From: Neobacillus mesonae
GTDB taxonomy: Bacteria > Bacillota > Bacilli > Paenibacillales > Paenibacillaceae
Direction of reading: 5' to 3'
Assembly: GCA_023715865.1 (NCBI GenBank)
Contig: JAMBOW010000001.1
Coordinates: 2,108,001 to 2,172,000, forward strand
DNA length: 64,000 bases
The stretch's first letter is position 1; the number at the start of each line of letters is the position of its first letter. A model generated the notes under the pieces. The model searched no databases, had not been told where the DNA came from, and worked only from the letters and a program-made list of their open reading frames with translations. Position numbers and translations under genes: made by a program. Positions 8,440 to 16,245 of this stretch are shown here, one piece after another.

Positions 8440-9094
8440 ATCCGTGTCTCCCTTTTATTAACACTCGCTGTCTTACTCTCCTCCAGGTCCATAAAAACGG
8501 GCGCAAGGGTACTTATAGAAAATGCAGCTTACGGGGTAACGGTAACAGGGCGGCGTCCTGCGGACCCGGATATAAACGCCCGAGCAGCATAATTATTCTT
8601 CGTTTAGGGGAATTGACTTGCTTCAGGTACTGTATGCCCGTTTTTTCATCAGGCTCTTCAAATATCATATTTAAAGCATAGCTCTGCCAATTTTACGGAT
8701 TGGGAATGCTGAGCCAGCTCCTTCATATCTGTTGTAAGCGGAGCTCCCAGTAATTTGGAGCATAAGTAGTAAGCCTGCCCTACATAAAATTTACTTTCAT
8801 GAACTTCAGCATAATATTCAAAATTTTCAAGCTTGGTATGTTTACGAAGAATGAGATCTATATCCATCAACCAGCGAAGCCTGAACCATCCGTGTCTAGC
8901 ACCGTAAGCGGATATACTCTGTGATGAAAAATCAAGCGGTTAAATTCTTTCCAATCGATTACACCATCATTGTGTTTCTCTCGTATCTCGTGATCTGTTA
9001 CCCGATCCTCCGCAAGCAACTCGCACTTAAACTCAAACTCTATCGTTGCCCCAGCTAATTTACTATTTTTTATGTTATGCATTGATCTGCTCAC
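8432..9094 (-). pseudogene. Decayed nucleotidyltransferase (NTP_transf_5 type) of the lasso operon
   Basis: Three pieces in three frames. Piece 1 (9094-8867) reads IDWKEFNRLIFHHRVYPL, like the N-terminal part of the uncharacterised nucleotidyltransferases found in Bacillota lasso clusters. Piece 2 (about 8887-8658) is shifted and reads FRLRWLMDIDLILRKH, like the part after the catalytic core. The core itself is missing, so an internal deletion is inferred near 8890. Piece 3 (8660-8432) is shifted again and reads LLGRLYPGPQDAALLPLPRK, then HFL, a TAA stop, VPLRPFLWTWRR. This looks like the family's C-terminus with a Tyr codon turned into a stop. The last frame ends 8 bases inside the ABC gene. 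Related enzymes add sugar units to the phosphorylated peptide, so that step should be absent here. Confidence 0.75.
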
Positions 9095-9566
9095 TCTCTG
9101 ACTCGCTCTGGTTCAGCTGCTTTTTTGAAAAAATGCCAACGACCGTGTACTTTTCAATTCCATCTGCTCCAGTAACATACATAGGACCGCTTCGAAGCCA
9201 AGCGTGCGCGACCATTTGTCCACTATCACTTCTAGCTACACCAAGATACAGTGTACTTTCGATTTTGCGTCGTTCCAGCATTCTCATCCCGGCAATACCG
9301 GTCACCATGCATTCACTTTTCCAAGGGGTATGTTTTGCAGTCATATCAATTGCTTTCGATATTCTTACCCTTATAGGATCCAAGACGGGACTACGGTTGT
9401 ACGAGGTTTCTTCCTTCTCAAAGCCAAGCCTCGGAGCAATCTTAGAGAACGGCATTAAGTTCAGCACTCTGGCATAGGCCAAATAAAAGAAAGCCTCTAT
9501 GATCATTTTTCTCATCGCAGGCTTTTGTTTGGCGAAAGAGCGAAATAATAATGATATGCTCGTCAT
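9075..9566 (-). CDS. Lasso-peptide leader peptidase (B2, transglutaminase-like)
   Basis: 163 residues of the Transglut_core3 family that cut off the leader of lasso precursors together with the recognition protein B1. The cysteine-protease triad is visible: Cys86 in WKSECMVTG, His121 in MVAHAWL and Asp135 in VTGADG. It follows the B1 gene by 4 nt and its end overlaps the nucleotidyltransferase remnant by 20 nt. The C-terminus is rich in Ser, Glu and Gln. The full length and intact triad suggest an active enzyme. Confidence 0.93.
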   Translation of the reverse strand: MTSISLLFRSFAKQKPAMRKMIIEAFFYLAYARVLNLMPFSKIAPRLGFEKEETSYNRSPVLDPIRVRISKAIDMTAKHTPWKSECMVTGIAGMRMLERRKIESTLYLGVARSDSGQMVAHAWLRSGPMYVTGADGIEKYTVVGIFSKKQLNQSESESEQINA

Positions 9567-9570
9567 CGCA

Positions 9571-9864
9571 TTAATCCTCTTTGTGTTTAATAAGACCTTC
9601 CTTCAGAAGGGTATTTAAGAATTGCTCTACCTGGCTGCTGCATTTTTCTTGATCGACAGAATACTCTGTTGAAAGGACAGCCACGATTCCCATAAGCGTA
9701 TTTCCGTTCGAAAGCAGTTCCCAGATACGCCCGCCTGTACGGCCAAGATTGTAATACTTGCCTGACTGAATCGACATCATGACTTTATCACCATTCATAT
9801 CACTGACCACATAGCCTTCTTCTTGAACATAGCAGCCATCTTGGTGAATCGCTTTTATAGTCAT
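9571..9864 (-). CDS. Lasso-peptide leader recognition protein (B1, PqqD-like)
   Basis: 97 residues of the PqqD-type RiPP recognition element. It shows the beta-strand start (VVSDMNGDKVMMSIQSGKYYNL), then GGRIWELLSNG and a helical C-terminus with LNTLLKEGLI. These proteins bind the leader of the precursor and bring it to the peptidase and synthetase. It overlaps the kinase gene by 4 nt (ATGA) and lies 4 nt before the B2 gene. Split B1 and B2 proteins are the usual arrangement in Bacillota lasso clusters. Confidence 0.93.
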   Translation of the reverse strand: MTIKAIHQDGCYVQEEGYVVSDMNGDKVMMSIQSGKYYNLGRTGGRIWELLSNGNTLMGIVAVLSTEYSVDQEKCSSQVEQFLNTLLKEGLIKHKED

Positions 9865-10799
9865 TTGGATGCGCTCACTCCTTTTGTAATCTTTTGTAGC
9901 ACTGTATCAACGAGCTCCTCAACGGTTATCTGATTCATCGGCCTTTGCAACCTGTACAAATGGATTTGACCGGCAATTTGAGAAACCTTATTAAAGTGCC
10001 ATTGCATCATCTGTAACCTTCTAATAAGTGGCAGTCGGTATGTATGAGTTTGAAGTAAATGTATGCCTTGAAAAGGAGAAACGGAGTTCAAATGTACTTG
10101 CGTCTCCGCAGAATGTACAAGCTCGAATACTCCTCCCAAAGGGATGTCTTCCTGACTGAAATCTACTCGCCTTGGCACAGCATACTTCCATTCATCTTTG
10201 ATGACGTAATATCCTGAGGATTGCATACTTAATAAATCCAGGCTGAGGGCATTGAGTTTTTGCTGAGGATATGCTGGTGATACGATAGGAACGGATTGAT
10301 CGGATTTGACCGCAATAACATCATCACTTAGCAGTTTATAGCCTCTATTTATAAAGGCAGCAGATAAAGTGGATTTTCCGGCACCTGATTCTCCGACAAA
10401 GGCGTAAGCCTGCCCTTCCACCGCAACCGCACTTCCATGCAGTGGCAATATCTTTCGCTGCAGCATAACAACTCCCATACAGGTTCCTAACAAATACAGT
10501 CTGACTCTGGAAAGCTCACGTAAATCATACGGCATAACGGTTACAGATCTGCCTTGTACCACATGAAATGTTCCTACTTCAGGAATCCGGAATAGAAATT
10601 GCTCCCCCCTTGCTTGAAAGTTCTGTTCCGTAAGATTCCAGTCATAGCAGAGGGATGATAGATCACCTAATCGAATGATTACATCTATATTTGTTGAATC
10701 AGAAACCACGATGTCCGTTAACTCAGGAAGGAGAAGCTCACTTTGAATAGTCAAACCGAATGCGATATAGGTGGATAAACCTGTAAATTCTTGTGACAT
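9861..10799 (-). CDS. HPr-kinase-like lasso-peptide tailoring kinase
   Basis: 312 residues resembling the C-terminal half of HPr kinase. It has the P-loop FVGESGAGKST, the preceding LHGSAV with a conserved His, and LLSDDVIAV. In paeninodin biosynthesis a homologous kinase phosphorylates the side chain of the C-terminal Ser of the precursor. The precursor gene just upstream indeed ends in Ser. The start at 10799 is chosen because AGGAGG stands 5 nt before that ATG, while an upstream ATG at 10835 has no ribosome site. The gene overlaps B1 by 4 nt. It is not a true HPr kinase, because the context is a lasso operon and the N-terminal domain is different. Confidence 0.9.
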   Translation of the reverse strand: MSQEFTGLSTYIAFGLTIQSELLLPELTDIVVSDSTNIDVIIRLGDLSSLCYDWNLTEQNFQARGEQFLFRIPEVGTFHVVQGRSVTVMPYDLRELSRVRLYLLGTCMGVVMLQRKILPLHGSAVAVEGQAYAFVGESGAGKSTLSAAFINRGYKLLSDDVIAVKSDQSVPIVSPAYPQQKLNALSLDLLSMQSSGYYVIKDEWKYAVPRRVDFSQEDIPLGGVFELVHSAETQVHLNSVSPFQGIHLLQTHTYRLPLIRRLQMMQWHFNKVSQIAGQIHLYRLQRPMNQITVEELVDTVLQKITKGVSASK

Positions 10800-10846
10800 G
10801 TAATCCTCCTGGTTTGTTTGATGCTTTTCCTTCATTAAATCGGTTT

Positions 10847-10893
10847 ACAGCTATCAGCGAGAGACTAAACAAACGATTCTCACTGATAGCTGT
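10847..10893 (-). other. Hairpin between precursor and kinase genes
   Basis: ACAGCTATCAG pairs perfectly with CTGATAGCTGT, then one mismatch and four more pairs (GAGA/TCTC), with a 15-nt loop. No T-run follows on the minus strand. The position just after the precursor gene suggests an mRNA end-stabiliser or partial terminator that raises the precursor level over the enzymes. Confidence 0.65.
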
Positions 10894-10936
10894 AAGCTGT
10901 CAGCATGCATAAGTTAGATTACTCCATTATTTCAAA

Positions 10937-11071
10937 TTAGCTAGGATCGTACATGTCTGCATCATGGTCGGAAATCCAGTCGATTTGTCTGAACCCCTTA
11001 CCAGCTTTAGTTTCACTGATGTCAAACATCTCCAACTCAGGTGCTTCCCATTGTTTTTTTTCTGTCAGCAT
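10937..11071 (-). CDS. Lasso-peptide precursor (paeninodin type)
   Basis: 44 residues. The start has a near-perfect AGGAGGTGA site 7 nt upstream. The leader is 22 residues (begins MLTEKKQWEAPELE, ends DISETK) with the W-x2-P-x-L recognition pattern and the usual Thr at position -2. The predicted core begins AGKGFRQID, with Ala1 and Asp9 able to form a nine-residue macrolactam ring. It continues with the tail WISDHDADMYDPS. The C-terminal Ser22 fits the adjacent kinase. Tyr19, Ser12 and Ser22 are the hydroxyl residues available to a sulfotransferase. Paeninodin has the same ring size, starts with AG and ends in Ser. The gene lies between the synthetase and kinase genes, as expected. Confidence 0.93.
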   Translation of the reverse strand: MLTEKKQWEAPELEMFDISETKAGKGFRQIDWISDHDADMYDPS

Positions 11072-11118
11072 TTCTCTCTCACCTCCTTTCAATACTACAG
11101 AGCGGTAAGATTAGCCTA

Positions 11119-13047
11119 TTAAAACTGCTTTATAAAACGATAGACAATCAGACTGTGCATTAGCATACGGACCTCCAGATCCCATGCGAGTTCCGGGCGG
11201 GGATGCTCCAATTTTTCCAGACCTTTTTTGATTTGAGTGATATTAAGGAAACCTGCTATCGAACTGTCTCTACAAATTTCTCGTAATTCATCAAGCCATG
11301 AATCCCACAAAGGCATATTTCTATGAATCCAGTCTGCCGGCTGAACACCTCTTATGCTTTGATTAAGCCTTACTTTATCTGGTAAATAATTCATCATGGA
11401 ACGCCGCAGCAATGCTCTATCCTGGCCCTTCTGAACGTATTGCTCAAGAGGGACGGATAAACAAAAGCGCACCACTCTCGGGTCATTTGTCGGATCTCGC
11501 TCCACAAGCCCGTAACGCATTGACAGTTTAGTGGCCATGGCTCCATTCTTATTAGCAATGGACAAATTGCTTAGCCTTTCTTTTCGATCTGTAATCGCAT
11601 CCATGAATCGAGGATCTGTTTTAATTTTATTCGCGTCGGCTTGTTCATGAATTCTCATTTTGTTTGCAAAATCCGGGTTAATGAGCTCCGGAATGCCAAC
11701 GGGATTCCCAGAGACAGACCGCTGTTTTTGGAATACAGGAAATGCCTTCCTGCCGATTAGAGGCAGCAGTCTTGCACGAGGCACTTCTGACCTTATGCTG
11801 TACTGCTGCACCTCTTTTGCAAGGTGAAACAGCTTTCCTCTTCGCAGCAGCTGGGCATAATAATCTAGCGCTGGTCCCCAAGAGATCGTAAAGTTCCCTT
11901 TCGCACCTGTGAGCAAAACACCTACTCCTTGGGCCTGTGCACGCTCATAAAATCCACGAATCCAAAATGAATTCTCAAAGAATTTATAAGGCATTTCTAA
12001 AATATCCAGCCAATCATTCACTTCAGTCAAAGGGCTTTTACCGGCAAAATTCATGTAGTTCTCGCGGATATTGCCCACAAAGTTCACAGTTGAACGAATA
12101 TACGGGGTTTCATCAGCTATTAATCTGCTGGAAGTCCAATCTTCAAACCCTGATTCAGGAACATAGCTGTATGCATGAAGCTCCTTGCCTTGTTCTTTCA
12201 GGAGAGGAGAAGCAAAGCTTGCCACGCTCCCTGAATCAAGTCCTCCGCTAAGCGCCGAGCCGACTTCCTTAAACGTTCTCACTCTTGCTTTTACTGCCTG
12301 CTCAAGAACGGTCCTAAACGCTTCTTCGTATTCTTCGTTCGACTTTAGATAGAGTGGTGCTACGTCATCTAAATGACTGTACTGGCTTAACTCTACACCT
12401 TGTCTTCTCACCCTGATCGTATGTCCGGCAGGGATTTGCCGAACACTCTTATAAGCTGTAGCATGAATGTCGTAAGATTCATACATCCCTCTGATCGCGA
12501 GGAACTCTGCCAGCCATCGTTCGTTCAACTCTTTGTTAAAATAGGGAAGCTTGAACAAAGGAGCAATAGCACTGCAAAAAGCAAAGTGGACCGTATCGTC
12601 AATATAGTAAAATGTTCGGCTTCCTGACTGGTCACGTGCCCCAAACAATTGATCTTTATTCGGGTCCCAGATCATAAATACGTAATCACCCAAAAGATGC
12701 TTTGGAGCTTGTTCCCCCCATTTAACATAAGCCTCTAATATTAATTGGCTGTCTGAAATGTTAATCTGATCTTCACGCCGGATGAGAAGCTTATCAAATA
12801 GTTCACTGCGATTGTCTATAATAGCATCTGCCGTAATCGCTAAATTGCGATTCTCATCGTAAAAGGGAAGAATCTCATGAATGGATTCAGGAGTAATCCA
12901 CTGCATATGGCAGCTAAGAAACACATGAGCGTCGCTCCATGAGTGAATACGATCCCAGTTATATCTGGCCAAATATTCTAATGTTGAATTTATATTGTCC
13001 AGTGTCACCGGTTCATTTCGGGAAAAGCATCCCATAATGGCGCTCAT
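11119..13047 (-). CDS. Lasso-peptide macrolactam synthetase (C protein, asparagine-synthetase-like)
   Basis: 642 residues. It activates the Asp9 side chain as an acyl-adenylate so that Ala1 can close the isopeptide ring. The N-terminal half resembles the glutaminase domain of AsnB but starts MSAIMGCF, so the catalytic Cys2 is a Ser and ammonia release from glutamine is not expected, as is usual for lasso C proteins. The synthetase domain has the PPi-loop SALSGGLDSGSV near residue 267. The start at 13047 overlaps the sulfotransferase stop by 4 nt (ATGA) and has AGGGAGGGG upstream, so an upstream start at 13086 is not favoured. The precursor gene follows after 47 nt. Confidence 0.95.
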   Translation of the reverse strand: MSAIMGCFSRNEPVTLDNINSTLEYLARYNWDRIHSWSDAHVFLSCHMQWITPESIHEILPFYDENRNLAITADAIIDNRSELFDKLLIRREDQINISDSQLILEAYVKWGEQAPKHLLGDYVFMIWDPNKDQLFGARDQSGSRTFYYIDDTVHFAFCSAIAPLFKLPYFNKELNERWLAEFLAIRGMYESYDIHATAYKSVRQIPAGHTIRVRRQGVELSQYSHLDDVAPLYLKSNEEYEEAFRTVLEQAVKARVRTFKEVGSALSGGLDSGSVASFASPLLKEQGKELHAYSYVPESGFEDWTSSRLIADETPYIRSTVNFVGNIRENYMNFAGKSPLTEVNDWLDILEMPYKFFENSFWIRGFYERAQAQGVGVLLTGAKGNFTISWGPALDYYAQLLRRGKLFHLAKEVQQYSIRSEVPRARLLPLIGRKAFPVFQKQRSVSGNPVGIPELINPDFANKMRIHEQADANKIKTDPRFMDAITDRKERLSNLSIANKNGAMATKLSMRYGLVERDPTNDPRVVRFCLSVPLEQYVQKGQDRALLRRSMMNYLPDKVRLNQSIRGVQPADWIHRNMPLWDSWLDELREICRDSSIAGFLNITQIKKGLEKLEHPRPELAWDLEVRMLMHSLIVYRFIKQF

Positions 13048-14312
13048 GATTTCCCCTCCCTTCCAGACAAATAGCCCTGTGCCCAAGATGAAAGACGATT
13101 TCCAAATGGTAGCATAGATTTCAGCCGGTTCAGCTTGCTTCTAAGCTGCAGCAGCTGCTTCTCTGCTTGATTTTTCTCCATATAGCTTTTTTCAAGTCTG
13201 TTCTCGAGGAGTCTTACTCTTGTTTCTAGCTGTGCAATTTGTATGGATGCCTGCTGTTCATCATTTGAAGTACTTTCATAAATAGCCGGTTCTTCACTCT
13301 CTAAAAATTCCTTTAACTGATGAATCGAATCATAACTCCTCATTGCATAATCCGGCTCCCAGATATAACCGCTTGATCTGAGGAATTCCTGTTCGATCCG
13401 GCTCATCAATTCATGCTCTGGCTTCAGATCATATTTACTTCCTGTAATACGCTCGGCTTCTTCTAATTCTTTCGTATAACCGAGATCATGAAAAATCTGT
13501 GCCCCTAATACGCGGCAATAGGCTTCAATTTCATCAGGTGTGAGCCGTTCTTTCCAAGCATCAATGGATTGAACATGTGCCTCCGTATGGTTAAGTAAAA
13601 ATGGGTCTCCTGCCCCCATGCTGTAGAACAGATCCGACTTCTCTGCATTAACAGGATCTCCATACTTCTCCATTCCTTCTTTATATGAGATTCCGATAAA
13701 ATCACATAGCTTTGATAATTCTTGTTCAGGCTCACGAACAAGATTCTCGTATTTGATCCTGTATAGAAAAGGACTATCATATTTGAAATAACGAGTGTAC
13801 CGGAACAGCCCAACTGTAAGATCTACAATTTTCATGCCCGTTACCGGCTTGCGCAGATCTTCAATTAACGAAAACGATTCCCCACTGAATGCATTTACTT
13901 TTTTATAGGAAGCAGCGACGGAGAGCGGATTACGAAATAATCCCACCCGTTTGGACTCTGGAAATACGGCATCCAAAAACTCAAGCAATATATAGTATCT
14001 CGGTGATTTGTCTATAATTCTCTTCGCACCGTTCATCTGCAATAATCCTTCATAGATTTCTGTCCCAAAATTACGTGCTGCTCTATGAAAAAGATCATCT
14101 GGAACTATTCCACTATAAAATTGGCGAATAATCCCCGTACCGCCATAAGGGCGTGCCGGCGCTAACCTTAAATCTGCCAGAGAAAGCAGATACCACATTT
14201 CTTGTGCAGCATAGACATCTACATGGTTCTGCAGCATCACTGTCGTAAGTGAACTTCCGCTTCTAGGCGCACATAGCAAAAATACAAGCTGATCATCACG
14301 GAATTGTTTCAA
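13044..14312 (-). CDS. Sulfotransferase family protein, first gene of the lasso operon
   Basis: 422 residues. It shows the 5'-phosphosulfate loop LLCAPRSGSSL near residues 12-22 and the 3'-phosphate motif VGLFRNPLSVAASY near residue 128, both typical of PAPS-dependent sulfotransferases. The last 75 residues form a long heptad-rich coiled coil and a basic tail, not usual for a minimal enzyme, and perhaps a docking or oligomer part. The TTG start has AAAGGGG upstream. It overlaps the synthetase gene by 4 nt, so both are made from one message. The likely acceptor is a Tyr or Ser of the lasso peptide, but this is inference, and a cell-surface glycan is an alternative acceptor. Confidence 0.85.
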   Translation of the reverse strand: MKQFRDDQLVFLLCAPRSGSSLTTVMLQNHVDVYAAQEMWYLLSLADLRLAPARPYGGTGIIRQFYSGIVPDDLFHRAARNFGTEIYEGLLQMNGAKRIIDKSPRYYILLEFLDAVFPESKRVGLFRNPLSVAASYKKVNAFSGESFSLIEDLRKPVTGMKIVDLTVGLFRYTRYFKYDSPFLYRIKYENLVREPEQELSKLCDFIGISYKEGMEKYGDPVNAEKSDLFYSMGAGDPFLLNHTEAHVQSIDAWKERLTPDEIEAYCRVLGAQIFHDLGYTKELEEAERITGSKYDLKPEHELMSRIEQEFLRSSGYIWEPDYAMRSYDSIHQLKEFLESEEPAIYESTSNDEQQASIQIAQLETRVRLLENRLEKSYMEKNQAEKQLLQLRSKLNRLKSMLPFGNRLSSWAQGYLSGREGKS

Positions 14313-14406
14313 GTACTAAAGTCCCCTTTCCGACAAATAACTGTGCATAATTTGTTGATGTGCTGTCATATCTCAAATTAGTGATACTTTATGTATTTCA
14401 ATTTCT

Positions 14407-14435
14407 ACTTTATGATACATTTTGTATCATGTCAA
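14407..14435 (-). promoter_or_regulatory. Promoter of the lasso operon with a palindromic operator
   Basis: On the minus strand a perfect -35 TTGACA (14435-14430), 17 nt, then TAAAGT (14412-14407). The spacer is occupied by a perfect palindrome ATGATACA-AAA-TGTATCAT (14412-14430). A weaker copy with TGATAC and ATGTATT halves lies downstream at 14382-14397. A repressor bound to the first site would cover both promoter elements. The distance to the sulfotransferase start is about 95 nt. Confidence 0.6.
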
Positions 14436-14486
14436 TGCTTTATTTTCCATCATTTTTCACAGCTGAATTTTCATATTTTTAATCAT

Positions 14487-14532
14487 AAAAAAAGTCTGCT
14501 CCAGAAGATATTATCTTCGGACACAGACTTTT
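14487..14532 (-). terminator. Terminator after thrC
   Basis: AAAGTCTG and CAGACTTT arms enclose a second stem CCAGAAGATA/TATCTTCGG. On the minus strand the structure ends in a run of T's. It separates thrC from the lasso operon promoter. Confidence 0.8.
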
Positions 14533-14584
14533 ATTCCGTTCTTCATAATTATGAAAAAAATTTTGTTAGCATGAGCCTCTTTTT

Positions 14585-15988
14585 TTAGCGGTTATAAAAA
14601 GGGACAAGCTCTGCTACGACAGCATCCAGAGAGCCCTCTACAAGTGTTTTGCCAGTAGGCCGGTCTGAGAGCGCTGCAATCTCCTTAGGGAAATTCTGTT
14701 CGATGCCGCACAGCTCAATGGCTTCATTAAATTTGGCTGGATGCGCTGTGGAGAGCGAAATAACCACTTCTTCTGTCCCCGTTGTTTGCTCTGCTGCCCT
14801 TACACCACAAGCAGAATGAGGATCAAGCAGGTAGGATGTTGTGTCATGATACTTCTTAATGGTATCAAGGCATTCCTCTCCGATAACACCATATGCTGCA
14901 AATTCCTTCTGTACCTTCGCAAGAATCTCTTCCGGAATTTGAATTTCTCCAGACTCCTGGAATGATTTCATATATTCTTCAGTTTTCTCTGTATCTTCTC
15001 CAAGCACGTAATACAGATAACGTTCAAAGTTGCTGGCTACCTGAATATCCATAGACGGACTGTAAGTGGTGTGGAATTGATCAGGCTTATACAGCCCTTT
15101 GTTTACAAACTGCTCAAGAATATTGTTCTCATTCGTAGCCAAAATAAGCTTGCCAACCGGCAATCCCATCCGAGACGCCAAATATCCGGCAAATATATCG
15201 CCAAAGTTTCCAGTCGGAACACTGAAATGAATAGGTGCATCCTTCAGTTCAGGACGCTCGTCCGTTACCCGGAAATAAGCATAGAAATAGTAAACCGTCT
15301 GTGCAAGGATCCGCACAATATTAATAGAATTGATGGCACACAAATGATGCTCATTTTTAAAATCAATATCAGCAAACAGCTGCTTAATCATGCGCTGGCA
15401 ATCATCAAAATTACCTTCTACCGAAAGATTCAGCACGTTATCGTCCTGTACTGTCGTCATTTGAAGCTCTTGCACCTTACTGACTTTACCGTTCGGATGG
15501 AGAATACAAATATTGATTCCCTCTTTACCTCGGACACCTTCAATCGCTGAAGCACCCGTATCTCCTGAAGTCGCTCCCAAAATATTAATTTGTTTATTAT
15601 ATTTTTTTGCGACATACGTATATAAATTCCCCATCAGCTGCAGAGCGATGTCTTTGAAGGCAAAGGTAGGTCCGTGAAACAGCTCAAGCAAATATATTGT
15701 ATCCGTCAGCTTGCGAACCGGTGTAACAGCTTCATCACGAAATGTGCTGTAGCTAGCATAGACCATTTCTTTCAGTTCAGCTTCGGGTATTTCTTCATTT
15801 GTATAATAGGAGAAAATTTCGAGCATTAGATCTTGAAACGAAAGAGCTCTCCAAGCCTCTAATTTTTCTTTAGATAGTGAAGGAATGGTGCTTGGTACAA
15901 GCAAACCTCCATCCGTGGCAAGCCCCATCAGAAATGCCTCAATGAAGCCAACCTCGCTTACATGTCCTCGAGTACTATGATATTGCAT
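14585..15988 (-). CDS. thrC: Threonine synthase (long form)
   Basis: 467 residues. It converts O-phosphohomoserine to threonine with pyridoxal phosphate. The N-terminal ATDGGLLVPSTIP and TFRDEAVTP, the PLP lysine in FAFKDIALQLMGNL, and GATSGDTGASAIEG fix the family. The length and the N-terminal extension match the E. coli and yeast form rather than the roughly 350-residue form of B. subtilis. A GGAGGG site lies 6 nt before the ATG. It stands alone, with no hom or thrB nearby. thrS with a threonine T-box lies elsewhere in the window, but no T-box is seen before thrC. Confidence 0.95.
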   Translation of the reverse strand: MQYHSTRGHVSEVGFIEAFLMGLATDGGLLVPSTIPSLSKEKLEAWRALSFQDLMLEIFSYYTNEEIPEAELKEMVYASYSTFRDEAVTPVRKLTDTIYLLELFHGPTFAFKDIALQLMGNLYTYVAKKYNKQINILGATSGDTGASAIEGVRGKEGINICILHPNGKVSKVQELQMTTVQDDNVLNLSVEGNFDDCQRMIKQLFADIDFKNEHHLCAINSINIVRILAQTVYYFYAYFRVTDERPELKDAPIHFSVPTGNFGDIFAGYLASRMGLPVGKLILATNENNILEQFVNKGLYKPDQFHTTYSPSMDIQVASNFERYLYYVLGEDTEKTEEYMKSFQESGEIQIPEEILAKVQKEFAAYGVIGEECLDTIKKYHDTTSYLLDPHSACGVRAAEQTTGTEEVVISLSTAHPAKFNEAIELCGIEQNFPKEIAALSDRPTGKTLVEGSLDAVVAELVPFYNR

Positions 15989-16245
15989 CTATTTCCCTCC
16001 TGCACTTAGGACCAAGCTTCACGCTTCAAGGTCCTCTCTCTTTTTCTTTCTAACCATAATACTACTATCTTGGATAAAAGCGAATCTTTTTCTTACAAGA
16101 TCCGTCAATTGTATGATATTTCAAAAAAAAGTTTCGATATATTCTCTATTTTATATATATGTCATCACATAACGTCCCCGCCAGTGAATATACATAATTT
16201 ACAGCAGGCCAAACTGTGCCGCGTAATCCAAGGGGGGTGCCTAAC

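Noticed and set aside
8867..9094. A separate small gene product after B2 in the lasso operon
   Set aside because: Its sequence matches the N-terminal part of the nucleotidyltransferase family, and the rest of that protein follows in other frames, so it is treated as part of a pseudogene.
14391..14588. A 65-codon open frame between the lasso operon and thrC
   Set aside because: It runs through the thrC terminator and the lasso promoter, is very A/T-rich and lacks a ribosome site.
15989..16069. Possible threonine T-box before thrC
   Set aside because: No AGGGTGG-type T-box sequence or specifier stem is found in the short upstream region.
16070..16245. Start of an open frame before yhbH that could extend the gene or encode a leader
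   Set aside because: It is in another frame, lacks a ribosome site and overlaps yhbH. The AAGGGGGGTG before 16246 clearly sets the yhbH start.
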